From positions 1-31,804 of the forward strand of contig JAJYLM010000005.1 in assembly GCA_021787655.1 (NCBI GenBank): 31,804 bases of DNA, in the 5' to 3' direction. The notes beneath the pieces were generated by a model. It made no database searches. It was not told the DNA's origin and saw only the letters and a program-made list of their open reading frames with translations. How positions within the stretch are numbered: position 1 is the first letter of the stretch; each line of letters begins with the position of its first letter. This document shows, piece by piece, positions 7,403 to 15,111 of the stretch. This DNA comes from a bacterium (GTDB lineage: Bacteria > JAMCPX01). The position numbers and the translations under genes were made by a program.

Positions 7403-8236
7403 TCAATGCTTTTGAGTGAGGAGAAACAGCAGTTCGGGGTCTATCTTGCTGTCCATGATCCTGACCCCGAAATGCAGGCTCGGGCCTGTGACGCGTCCCG
7501 TTTTTCCGATGTACCCGATGATCTGTCCCTTCTTCACAGAGGCGCCGTTTCTGACCGTGTACTTCTCGAGATGGAAATACATGGAATAGATGCCCTGGCC
7601 GTGATCGATCAGGATGCTGTCACCTCCGAAAAACAGGTTTCCCTCAAAACAGACGACTCCATTGTTCGTTGCTACGACCGGTGTACCGGCCCCGCCGGCT
7701 ATGTCTATACCGGTGTGGGGAGAACGAGGTTCTCCGTTCAAAAACCGGTGGACCCCGAAGGGGGTCGTGATAATGCCATGGACAGGAATGATAAACGCAC
7801 CGCTCCACATCCTCGGTGTCTTGTCGTTTGCAAAGATCACATCCAGTTCGGCTTGTTCCCGGATCGCCCTCTTCAGCTCCCGGGGTGTCAAATTCACAAA
7901 ACCGGGCGGCAGTTTGAGGTACTGGCTCGGATAGGTATAGTTCTGAACATCGATCGTTACCGATGTTAACGCTGCTGCACTGCCGTGCCGGTACAGCTGA
8001 ACGGTGTCCGTGCCTGTCTGGTGTACAAGGTTTACCCCGAGCAGGATGCTGGTCGTTCCGCCGGTGAACCTCAGACGGCGTCCGTCATAACCGATATCGT
8101 ACGTTGTTTCCGTCGCCAGACCGCTCATGGTCAGCACAAAAGGACTCCCCGGGTGAAGCTGCTCCGGTAGTACTGTCATGCGCATGCCGCTGCCGTGCAG
8201 CGCAGCTATCAACATCAGTCCTGTTAAAAAGTTCAT
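7403..8236 (-). CDS. M23 (LytM-type) zinc metallopeptidase, periplasmic
   Basis: The 277-residue protein has a weak N-terminal signal (about 1-18), a beta-rich domain (about 20-135) and a C-terminal LytM domain (about 148-277), the fold that cuts peptidoglycan cross-bridges. The zinc ligands are present as His174 and Asp178 (HTGID) and His255 (SLHFGV). His222 in YFHLEK matches the catalytic His260 of LytM. The second catalytic His (LytM His291, normally GPHLHF) is Ser253 here. It may therefore be an altered peptidase or, like EnvC/NlpD, an activator of amidases. A purine-rich AAGGGGGG stretch precedes the ATG. It lies 60 bp after ppc, probably in the same transcript. Confidence 0.92.
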   Translation of the reverse strand: MNFLTGLMLIAALHGSGMRMTVLPEQLHPGSPFVLTMSGLATETTYDIGYDGRRLRFTGGTTSILLGVNLVHQTGTDTVQLYRHGSAAALTSVTIDVQNYTYPSQYLKLPPGFVNLTPRELKRAIREQAELDVIFANDKTPRMWSGAFIIPVHGIITTPFGVHRFLNGEPRSPHTGIDIAGGAGTPVVATNNGVVCFEGNLFFGGDSILIDHGQGIYSMYFHLEKYTVRNGASVKKGQIIGYIGKTGRVTGPSLHFGVRIMDSKIDPELLFLLTQKH

Positions 8237-8296
8237 CGTGTTCCGCCCCCCTTCTCCAGTGTGCGTCTTAAATTAGTTTTCTGCAATGAGCAAGGA

Positions 8297-11056
8297 TTAT
8301 CCGGTATTTTTCAGGCCGGCAGATATTGCATTGATGCTCAGCAGTACAGGATAGGTCAGCCGTTCCGTTTCCCGCTCCGACAGACGGCCTGATTTAAGCC
8401 TGTCCAGCAGGATCGTCTGGATATAGGTGGGCGCATCGATGTAAGGCTCGCGCAATCTCAGGGAACGGCCAAGCCGTGGCTGGTGTTCGAGCAGGCGCTT
8501 CTGCCCGGTTACGCGGAGCAGCATGTTCTGGCTCAGCAGGTATTCATCGTTTATCATCGCGAAAAATTCCTTCGAACCCCGGACGCCGCCGGCGAGACGG
8601 GAATACCGTCGTGCGATGTGCATGTCCGCCTTTGCCATGCTCATCTCGATGTTATCGACCAGCACCTTAAAGAACTGCCAGTCCTTGTACATGTGCTGCA
8701 GAAGCTTCATCCCCTGCCGGTGTCCCTTCAAAAAATCCCGCACGGCGGACCCGAATGAAAACCAGCCCGGTATATTATGCCTGCTTTGCGCCCAGCTGAA
8801 CGACCACGGTATGGCGCGGATCGAGTCAATCGTCCCCTTTTTTGCCCTGAACGCAGGCCGGGAGCTGATATTGAGTTTCGCTATTTCGTTGACCGGTGTG
8901 GCGGAAAAGAAGTAATCGGCAAGGATTGGATTATCGTGAATATTGCTGCGGTAGTTTACATACGCGTTTTCCGCAATCTCCTCCATGGTGTCCTCATAGA
9001 GCCTCCTGTTGCCCCCGGTGTGTGACAGGCTCGCGGAGATGACCCCGGACACGATGGATTCGAGGTTATACAGCGCCGTATCCGTATTGGCGTATTTATA
9101 GGAAACAACCTCGCCCTGTTCCGTAAACTTCACGTACCCGTTAATCGTGCCCGCGGGCTGGGCTTGAAAGGCTGTATAGGTCGGTCCCCCGCCTCTGCCG
9201 ATACTGCCGCCCCTGCCGTGAAAGAAAAGGACCTTGACGTGGTACCGATCTGCAAGGGCGGCAAGCTGCACCTGTGCTTTATACAGCGTCCAAGCTGCTT
9301 TCAGAATGCCTCCGTCCTTATTGCTGTCAGAATACCCGAGCATGATCTCCTGCTGCATGCCCGTGTTCTTCAGCAGGGACATGTAAAATCCGTTCTCAAA
9401 GGCCTGCTTCATGGTATCCGGAGCGTGCTCGAGGTTATGAATGGTCTCAAAGAGGGGTGCGATGCGGATCGAGGAGACCGGACCGCCTTTCCCGGACGAC
9501 AACAGGCCGCCAATCTTCGACAGGAATGCAACCTCGAGCATATCGCTGAATCCATGACTCATACTGATGATATAGGTCTTGATGGCATCCTTGCCGAGGA
9601 CCTGCTGAATCCGGTGGATGGTTGTGAATGCCGCGACCGTGGTGTGCGCTGTCTTCGATAGTCCGCGGGGTACGGACACGCGGCCGGGAATCCGCTTGCA
9701 CAACATCCGCTGTCTCTCTTTTTCCTCCAGCCGGGCATAACCACCGTCCAGCAGTTCGTCCACCACCAGTTCGTGCACTGCATGGTGCTGCCGGACATCC
9801 AGGGACGCCAGGTGAAAACCGAACACATGCGCCCTCGTTATGAGGGCTGAAACATCTTCTCCGGCGATGTCGGCCGCCTTGTTCCTGCAGAGGCTGTCGT
9901 GTATCAGGACGAGGTCGCCGATGAATTCACCGGCCGTTCGGTATGCACCTCTCCTGCTGCTTCCGATGCCAAGCATGCGCGCATACATCAGTGTCAGTTT
10001 CTGCCGGTAGTATTCAGCCGCACTGATGCTGTAAAAATCGACGATGCCCTCTATATTGCCCAGCTTTCTGAGGTCTTCACGGATTGATGCCTTGAGTGCC
10101 CCGGACACACCAATCTGGTGTTCGGACATGGAAAGGTTCCGGAACAATGCGTTGATGTCATCCCTGTACAGAGACAGGATTGTGTCCCTCTGCATATCCA
10201 TGGTGGCAGCAATGGTGTCCTGCGTTACCGAGGGATTGCCGTCCATATCTCCGCCTATCCAGGAGCCGAACTTCATAAAATCGTACGGCACAACCACACC
10301 GGGATATGCCTGCGCGAGAGCCCGGCTTACCCGTTTGTATAATTCCGTAATACCCTGGTAAAAAGTCTGTCTGAAATAGAATGTGCCGTTAAAGACCTCA
10401 TCCAAAACCTTGACATTCCGGCTGCGGAGCTCGTCCGTCTGCCAGAGCTTTGTTATTTCGTTTCTGATGAGAACCCGGTAGTGGTCCTCATCACGCGCGT
10501 GCCCGCACTCAAGCATACTGCACAGGTAGTCATAGATCCTGCGGTGCTTCATCATGATCGTGTGCCTCTTGGTCTCCGAAGGGTGGGCGGTAATCACCGG
10601 CGTTATGGAGAGCCGTCCGAGAAACGACTGAATGCTGTCCCTGCTGAACCGGTCTGCGGCCACACCGGAAATGCAGGCGGCGACCGAAAACCCGTCGTGC
10701 TCCTCCGGCCCCCCGCTCTCTATGAATCTGGAGGCGTGGTATTCTTCAGCGATGTTCACGAGCTGAAAATACAATGCGAATGCCCTGATGAGATCCGCCA
10801 TCTGTTCCGGCTGCAGCCCTGAAAGGGCTGCGACGATTGTGCGCTCGAGTGCAGGACTGTAATGACTTCTCAGTGACTTGATGCTGAGCCGTATCTTCTC
10901 TTCCAACGCAAAAAATGCCTCACCTTTCTGCGATTTGAGGACATCTCCCAGCAGATGACCGAGCATATTGATCGTGGACGACAGCTGCCGGTCCCCGCGT
11001 TCGAGTCCGGGTGCACCGGTATCCCCGGATCGCGGCCTGCCGGTAGCTCTGTTCAT
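8297..11056 (-). CDS. ppc: Phosphoenolpyruvate carboxylase
   Basis: Cytosolic enzyme adding bicarbonate to PEP to make oxaloacetate, an anaplerotic or CO2-fixing step. Numbered from the ATG at 11056 (919 aa), it shows the active-site His158 in VITAHPSETKR, GSWIGGDMDGNP (265-274), Lys580 in GYSDSNKDGG, the PEP/bicarbonate loop FHGRGGSIGRGGGP (612-625), and the conserved NTG C-terminus that forms part of the allosteric site. Length matches bacterial PEPC (about 880-930). I chose 11056 because its ATGA overlaps the stop of the upstream phosphoesterase gene; the frame stays open to ATG 11101 with an Arg-rich extension that I doubt. It lies in the middle of a run with envelope genes, an unusual setting for ppc. 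Confidence 0.97.
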   Translation of the reverse strand: MNRATGRPRSGDTGAPGLERGDRQLSSTINMLGHLLGDVLKSQKGEAFFALEEKIRLSIKSLRSHYSPALERTIVAALSGLQPEQMADLIRAFALYFQLVNIAEEYHASRFIESGGPEEHDGFSVAACISGVAADRFSRDSIQSFLGRLSITPVITAHPSETKRHTIMMKHRRIYDYLCSMLECGHARDEDHYRVLIRNEITKLWQTDELRSRNVKVLDEVFNGTFYFRQTFYQGITELYKRVSRALAQAYPGVVVPYDFMKFGSWIGGDMDGNPSVTQDTIAATMDMQRDTILSLYRDDINALFRNLSMSEHQIGVSGALKASIREDLRKLGNIEGIVDFYSISAAEYYRQKLTLMYARMLGIGSSRRGAYRTAGEFIGDLVLIHDSLCRNKAADIAGEDVSALITRAHVFGFHLASLDVRQHHAVHELVVDELLDGGYARLEEKERQRMLCKRIPGRVSVPRGLSKTAHTTVAAFTTIHRIQQVLGKDAIKTYIISMSHGFSDMLEVAFLSKIGGLLSSGKGGPVSSIRIAPLFETIHNLEHAPDTMKQAFENGFYMSLLKNTGMQQEIMLGYSDSNKDGGILKAAWTLYKAQVQLAALADRYHVKVLFFHGRGGSIGRGGGPTYTAFQAQPAGTINGYVKFTEQGEVVSYKYANTDTALYNLESIVSGVISASLSHTGGNRRLYEDTMEEIAENAYVNYRSNIHDNPILADYFFSATPVNEIAKLNISSRPAFRAKKGTIDSIRAIPWSFSWAQSRHNIPGWFSFGSAVRDFLKGHRQGMKLLQHMYKDWQFFKVLVDNIEMSMAKADMHIARRYSRLAGGVRGSKEFFAMINDEYLLSQNMLLRVTGQKRLLEHQPRLGRSLRLREPYIDAPTYIQTILLDRLKSGRLSERETERLTYPVLLSINAISAGLKNTG

Positions 11057-12129
11057 GACCATCCGCGAATCTCGTTTTCTATCCGGTAGCGCCCGTGCCA
11101 TTCCCGCAGGCTTGCACGGAGCGGATTCATTTCATAATCGATCAGCACATAGGTGAGCTTCGAATGACGACCCGGGTTATCGATCCCCATGTCCACGATA
11201 TCGGTCCAGGTCCCTGTATTCAGGTACTGCTTGTCCTGAATCTCGATGTGCATGGCACGGTGGGTGTGGCCGAATATCACGATCCGGTAGCTCGTATGCT
11301 TCAGTATCTCGACGGCGATATCTGCTATGGACCCCAGCTTGAATGACTCCAGTACATGCTCGATAGTCAGATGGAACTTTCTGCGCCGTTGAGGATCAGG
11401 ATGCAGTCTGTTCCGGATATAGAACCATGCCATCTGCATGAGGGTAGCGGCCGTTTTTCTTGTGTCGAACAGAAGCCCCCAGCGGATATATTTCCTCAGA
11501 GGTTTTATCCGGTCGAGGTACGGCGTATTCTTTTTCCGGGGATAGATAAAGGTGAGGACAAAATAACTGCCCCACGGTATGTTCAATACCGTGTCCCCGT
11601 CGACCGGAGATTTCCTGATCGAATCCATGGCTGAAAATCCGTTTAAAATATCATAGTTGTTGCCGTGTTCTATATAGATGCCGTCGAACGACAATGAGCG
11701 GTGATAGATCTCCAGCCGGGGGGATACAGTGTTCTTCAGCAGTTCCTGGACCCTGCTCCACAGCATGCCCTGATCGTGGTTCCCGACCAGGACGCTCGTG
11801 TGGTGGTTCAGCGCGAACATGAACCGCTTCAGGGCGTCGAAAAACACCGGATGTCCACGGAAGATGCGCCGGATCATCACCAGGCAATCGTCCTCGGTGA
11901 TGGTCGAGCCATCCTTCAGGATATCCGCCTGCAGCAGGTTCAGAAAATCCCCGTTGATGATCAGCTCGACATCATAGTTGAGGTACGTGCCTTTCGTGTA
12001 GTATTCCAGCAGTTCGTCAAATGCCTCATCGAAGAAAAAATCTTCATACGGGTTCCGTATGCCTTCAGTGGTGTACCGTCCGGTACCGAGATGAAGATCG
12101 CTGACGATGATCTTGACAGCGTGTGTCAT
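11053..12129 (-). CDS. Calcineurin-like metallophosphoesterase
   Basis: Binuclear-metal phosphoesterase of 358 residues. All five motifs are intact: D11-L-H13 (SDLHLG), Asp61 (NGDF), GNHD with Asn117-His118-Asp119, His155 (EHGN) and GHTH with His288/His290. The middle (about 180-265) contains a long insert with two hydrophobic stretches (NIPWGSYFVLTFIYP and the region around MAWFYI), which may contact membrane. It is in the LpxH/UDP-diacylglucosamine-pyrophosphatase-like branch by general layout, but the substrate cannot be assigned. Translation is probably coupled: its ATG is 6 bp after the stop of the oxidoreductase gene and has no clear Shine-Dalgarno. Its stop overlaps the proposed ppc start as ATGA. 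Confidence 0.9.
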   Translation of the reverse strand: MTHAVKIIVSDLHLGTGRYTTEGIRNPYEDFFFDEAFDELLEYYTKGTYLNYDVELIINGDFLNLLQADILKDGSTITEDDCLVMIRRIFRGHPVFFDALKRFMFALNHHTSVLVGNHDQGMLWSRVQELLKNTVSPRLEIYHRSLSFDGIYIEHGNNYDILNGFSAMDSIRKSPVDGDTVLNIPWGSYFVLTFIYPRKKNTPYLDRIKPLRKYIRWGLLFDTRKTAATLMQMAWFYIRNRLHPDPQRRRKFHLTIEHVLESFKLGSIADIAVEILKHTSYRIVIFGHTHRAMHIEIQDKQYLNTGTWTDIVDMGIDNPGRHSKLTYVLIDYEMNPLRASLREWHGRYRIENEIRGWS

Positions 12130-12135
12130 ACAGTC

Positions 12136-13449
12136 TCAGGTGTTGCCTGCAGAACGCATCTTCCCGGTTATCTGCCGGTAACACCCGATGCTCGATTCGT
12201 GTGCTATATCGCCCCCGGCGCCCGGCGCAGCCGTCGTATCCCCAACGAAGTAGAGGTTATCGATGCCCCGGATACCGTACCCCAGCCGTTTATCACTGAG
12301 CTGTCCGATGCTGAGTTCGACACCGTCAACCATATTCAGATGAAGGACCCGTTGAAACAGCGTTCTCTCTTTCAGGGAGGGAAAGATACTCTCTATCCGG
12401 CTCTCCAGCCTCTCCTGGTAGGCAGCTGTCCTGCCTTTTTGTTTCATATCCTCGTTATGGATCGGGCAAAACCAGGTAAGGAGCGACTTGCCCTGCGGCG
12501 CTATGCCGGGCGACAGGTTGGATACAAAACAGCCGAAGCTGAGGGGGTCTTCAAGGTAGAGAAGACCGCTGCTGTCGCTGATGGTTCCATCAATGGCATA
12601 GTCAATGGATATTCCCGACGTCGGTACCAGTCCAACCGCTGTCTTCAACCGTTCATCGCTCATCCCGCGCACGTCCAGAATCTTTCCAAGGTCCTGCGAT
12701 GGAACGTCGACGATGACGGTATCCGCATTCGTGACCGTACCGTTGATTTTTACTCCGGTCGCCCTGTTGTTCTCGATGACAACCGAATCCACCCTGGTAC
12801 CGGTCATAATCTTTCCATGCCTGCGGAGAGCTTCAGTCAGTGGATCGAGGATATCCTTCTGCCAGCCATGGGAGGGGTACTCTACGGAAATTCCGGTCTT
12901 CAAAACCATGTTGATGTTTTCAGAAAGTGCCTGGGCTGATGCCACCGAAGCGACTGGACACACCAGCATGGAAGCACACACGAGGTTAAAATACCGTTTC
13001 AACCCTCCCCTGATGCCGGCGCTCTGCATCCACTCTTCCACGGTGAACCGTTCCAGCCCGCTGGTCCCACCCCGCTTGAACTGCAGCATGATACCGAGGG
13101 CCTTGAGGCGCTCCGAAAAACTGAACAGCCCGCTGGTCAGGAAACCGGACGGACCGGTCGGGAAAAGAATAAATTCATTCTGCCCGTCGATCAGGTAGGA
13201 CTTTCCGAGGTGCCGGAATTCAATCTCTTTTCCGATATGCCGCAGGACACTGGCGAGTGCACTCTTCCGCCCGAACCGTACGAGGTGGATTCCATTGTCG
13301 AGCTCAAAGCCTTCCTTCGTGTGGACGAACGAGCGCCCGCCAACATGTTCGGCCTTTTCGACCATCAGGACACTGCGTCCGTCATGGCTCAGCATTGCAC
13401 CGAGTTCGAGACCGGCTATCCCGCCCCCTACAATTATGAAATCATACAT
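12136..13449 (-). CDS. FAD-dependent oxidoreductase, phytoene-desaturase/amine-oxidase-like
   Basis: The 437-residue protein begins at once with the Rossmann dinucleotide motif VGGGIAGLELGA (8-19). The ribose-binding acidic residue is in VLMVEKAEHVGGRS, and the C-terminal FAD signature is near 400 (NLYFVGDTTAAPGAGGDIAHES). This is the NAD(P)/FAD-dependent oxidoreductase superfamily shared by phytoene desaturases, protoporphyrinogen oxidases and amine oxidases. No carotenoid or heme genes lie nearby, so the substrate is open. The ribosome binding site is AAGGAAGGGG just before ATG 13449. It leads a tight trio with the phosphoesterase (6 bp gap) and ppc (overlap). Confidence 0.88.
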   Translation of the reverse strand: MYDFIIVGGGIAGLELGAMLSHDGRSVLMVEKAEHVGGRSFVHTKEGFELDNGIHLVRFGRKSALASVLRHIGKEIEFRHLGKSYLIDGQNEFILFPTGPSGFLTSGLFSFSERLKALGIMLQFKRGGTSGLERFTVEEWMQSAGIRGGLKRYFNLVCASMLVCPVASVASAQALSENINMVLKTGISVEYPSHGWQKDILDPLTEALRRHGKIMTGTRVDSVVIENNRATGVKINGTVTNADTVIVDVPSQDLGKILDVRGMSDERLKTAVGLVPTSGISIDYAIDGTISDSSGLLYLEDPLSFGCFVSNLSPGIAPQGKSLLTWFCPIHNEDMKQKGRTAAYQERLESRIESIFPSLKERTLFQRVLHLNMVDGVELSIGQLSDKRLGYGIRGIDNLYFVGDTTAAPGAGGDIAHESSIGCYRQITGKMRSAGNT

Positions 13450-13558
13450 CGTCCCCTTCCTTTCTGCTGTTTCGCACTGCGGTCACCCTTCTCAGCAACG
13501 TCACCGGCCGGTTCTATGACAGGCACAACGTGCACCCTTCTGTGCTTGTACTCCCGTT

Positions 13559-14872
13559 CTATGCTCCTGATTTTGCTTCAATTTTTTTTACAATCTTCAG
13601 TTTCTTGTTCCTCCTGCCCCGTATCTTGAGAACATATATCTTGACCTGGTCGTCCTCGTAGTGCTCGCCTGCAGACGGATAGTGTCCCATAACACCGGTA
13701 ACAAAACCGCCGATGGTATTGACCTTCGAGTCATCCAGACCGACGCCCAGAGCCTCGTTGACATCCGATATGGTCACATTCCCCAGCACCACGATGCCAT
13801 CCGGCACACGCTGGATGGGTTCTTCTTCCTGCTGGTCGTATTCGTCCCGTATCTCGCCGACGATCTCCTCGAGTATGTCCTCCATGGTCACAATACCCGA
13901 GATGCCGCCGTACTCGTCCGACACAACCGCCATCTGGATGTCTTTCTTTCTGAACTCCTTGATGGCGTCATCGAGACGCATGGTATCCGGAATGAAGTAC
14001 GCCGTCCTGAGTATCGCGGAAAGCTGCCTGTTTTTGATCTTCGCATCGATGAGGTCCTTGATATGGACAATACCAGCGATATGATCCATGTCCCGTTCAA
14101 ACACCGGCATCCTCGAGTATCCGGATTCAATCATATGGTTGAGTGCCTCATCAACGGGCGTGTCCTTTTCCATGGCCACGGTATCGACGCGCGGGGTCAT
14201 GATCTCCTTGATCATGGTGTTGCTGAATTCGAGCACCGAGTAAATGAGCTTTCGTTCATCCGGCTCCACAACACCTTCTTTGGTGCCCTCATCAATGATC
14301 GCACGGATTTCATCCTCGGTAATGATCGACAATCCTCCCTTTAACTTGAGGCCGAAGAGCCTGCCTGCTGCCTGTACCGAGAGTGTCAGAAACCGTACCA
14401 GCGGGTACAGGAGTTTGAGGATCAGATTAATGACCGGTGCTGTCACGGTCGCAATGCGTTCGGGATATTCAACGGCAACAGCCTTGGGAAATAATTCTCC
14501 CAGCACCAGGAACAGGTAGGCCATAATCATGGTCACGAAGAAAACCGAGATCAGTTCCCAGTGGTAGATGCTGAAAAACCCCAGGCGCGTGAACAGGTAA
14601 CCCGACAGCGGTTCAGCAAACCACTGCGCGGCAATTGCCGACGAGAGAAACCCGACGACCGTGACCATGATCTGTATGATGGAAAACAGGCTCCTGGTAT
14701 CATCGAGGAGCGACGTGACGCTGTCCCAGAGACGATCTTTGCCTTTTTCCCTCTTCAGGCCCTTTGCACGTACCGTGATGATGGCTATCTCCGCAGCTGC
14801 AAAAAAAGCGTTTACAAAGATCAAGAACCCGAGTACAATCAGTTCTGATATAAAAGAATCGGCTGTTCCCAT
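13559..14872 (-). CDS. CorC/HlyC (CNNM-family) CBS-domain membrane protein, possible divalent-cation efflux
   Basis: Numbered from ATG 14872 (437 aa): a CNNM/DUF21 membrane domain (about 5-175) with the family residues NAFFAAAEIA and VLGELFPK. A CBS pair (about 226-276 and 290-342) contains the MTPRVD and AVVSDEYGGISGIVTMEDILEEIVGEIRDE-type signatures. A C-terminal CorC_HlyC domain (about 355-430) follows. CNNM/CorC proteins are linked to Mg2+/Co2+ transport and nucleotide sensing. The frame is open a further 95 codons upstream to 15157, but that would cross the divergent ATPase start and precede the first helix, so I reject the long form. There is no Shine-Dalgarno, and a promoter -10 ends 7 nt before this ATG. 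It lies 109 bp ahead of the FAD oxidoreductase in the same direction. Confidence 0.93.
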   Translation of the reverse strand: MGTADSFISELIVLGFLIFVNAFFAAAEIAIITVRAKGLKREKGKDRLWDSVTSLLDDTRSLFSIIQIMVTVVGFLSSAIAAQWFAEPLSGYLFTRLGFFSIYHWELISVFFVTMIMAYLFLVLGELFPKAVAVEYPERIATVTAPVINLILKLLYPLVRFLTLSVQAAGRLFGLKLKGGLSIITEDEIRAIIDEGTKEGVVEPDERKLIYSVLEFSNTMIKEIMTPRVDTVAMEKDTPVDEALNHMIESGYSRMPVFERDMDHIAGIVHIKDLIDAKIKNRQLSAILRTAYFIPDTMRLDDAIKEFRKKDIQMAVVSDEYGGISGIVTMEDILEEIVGEIRDEYDQQEEEPIQRVPDGIVVLGNVTISDVNEALGVGLDDSKVNTIGGFVTGVMGHYPSAGEHYEDDQVKIYVLKIRGRRNKKLKIVKKIEAKSGA

Positions 14873-14879
14873 ACGTGCT

Positions 14880-14907
14880 ACTGTAGCGAATCTGCACGCA
14901 TTGTCAA
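14880..14907 (-). promoter_or_regulatory. Sigma70 promoter of the CorC-like gene (candidate leaderless)
   Basis: On the minus strand a perfect TTGACA (14907..14902), a 16-nt spacer and TACAGT (14885..14880) are present. The -10 ends 7 nt before the ATG at 14872, which puts the transcript start at or within a base or two of the start codon. This agrees with the lack of a ribosome binding site. Confidence 0.55.
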
Positions 14908-15046
14908 GAATGCGGCATGGATTGTCCAATGAAAATTGTCCCGTTTTCTCCCTCCGGTACACCGGGGAACAAGATTTTTTCCGTTTTCCAAGCACCCCCG
15001 GAGACCTGGAACAAAACAAGGAGTGCATTTTTTTTAAAGAAAACAC

Positions 15047-15074
15047 TTGATTCTGTAAATAAACACTATAAATT
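15047..15074 (+). promoter_or_regulatory. Candidate promoter of the P-type ATPase gene
   Basis: TTGATT (15047-15052), a 16-nt spacer and TAAATT (15069-15074) lie in an AT-rich stretch about 38 nt ahead of the ATG. The -10 is weak and several overlapping AT hexamers could serve. It diverges from the CorC-like promoter; the 130 bp between them hold nothing else recognisable. Confidence 0.35.
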
Positions 15075-15111
15075 ATAGAGATTATTTTTTTTACAAACAG
15101 GGGTACCTTGA

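Noticed and set aside
11701..12939. 412-codon plus-strand frame opposite the phosphoesterase and FAD oxidoreductase
   Set aside because: It spans two well-supported minus-strand genes and their junction, and shows no domain motif or start signal.
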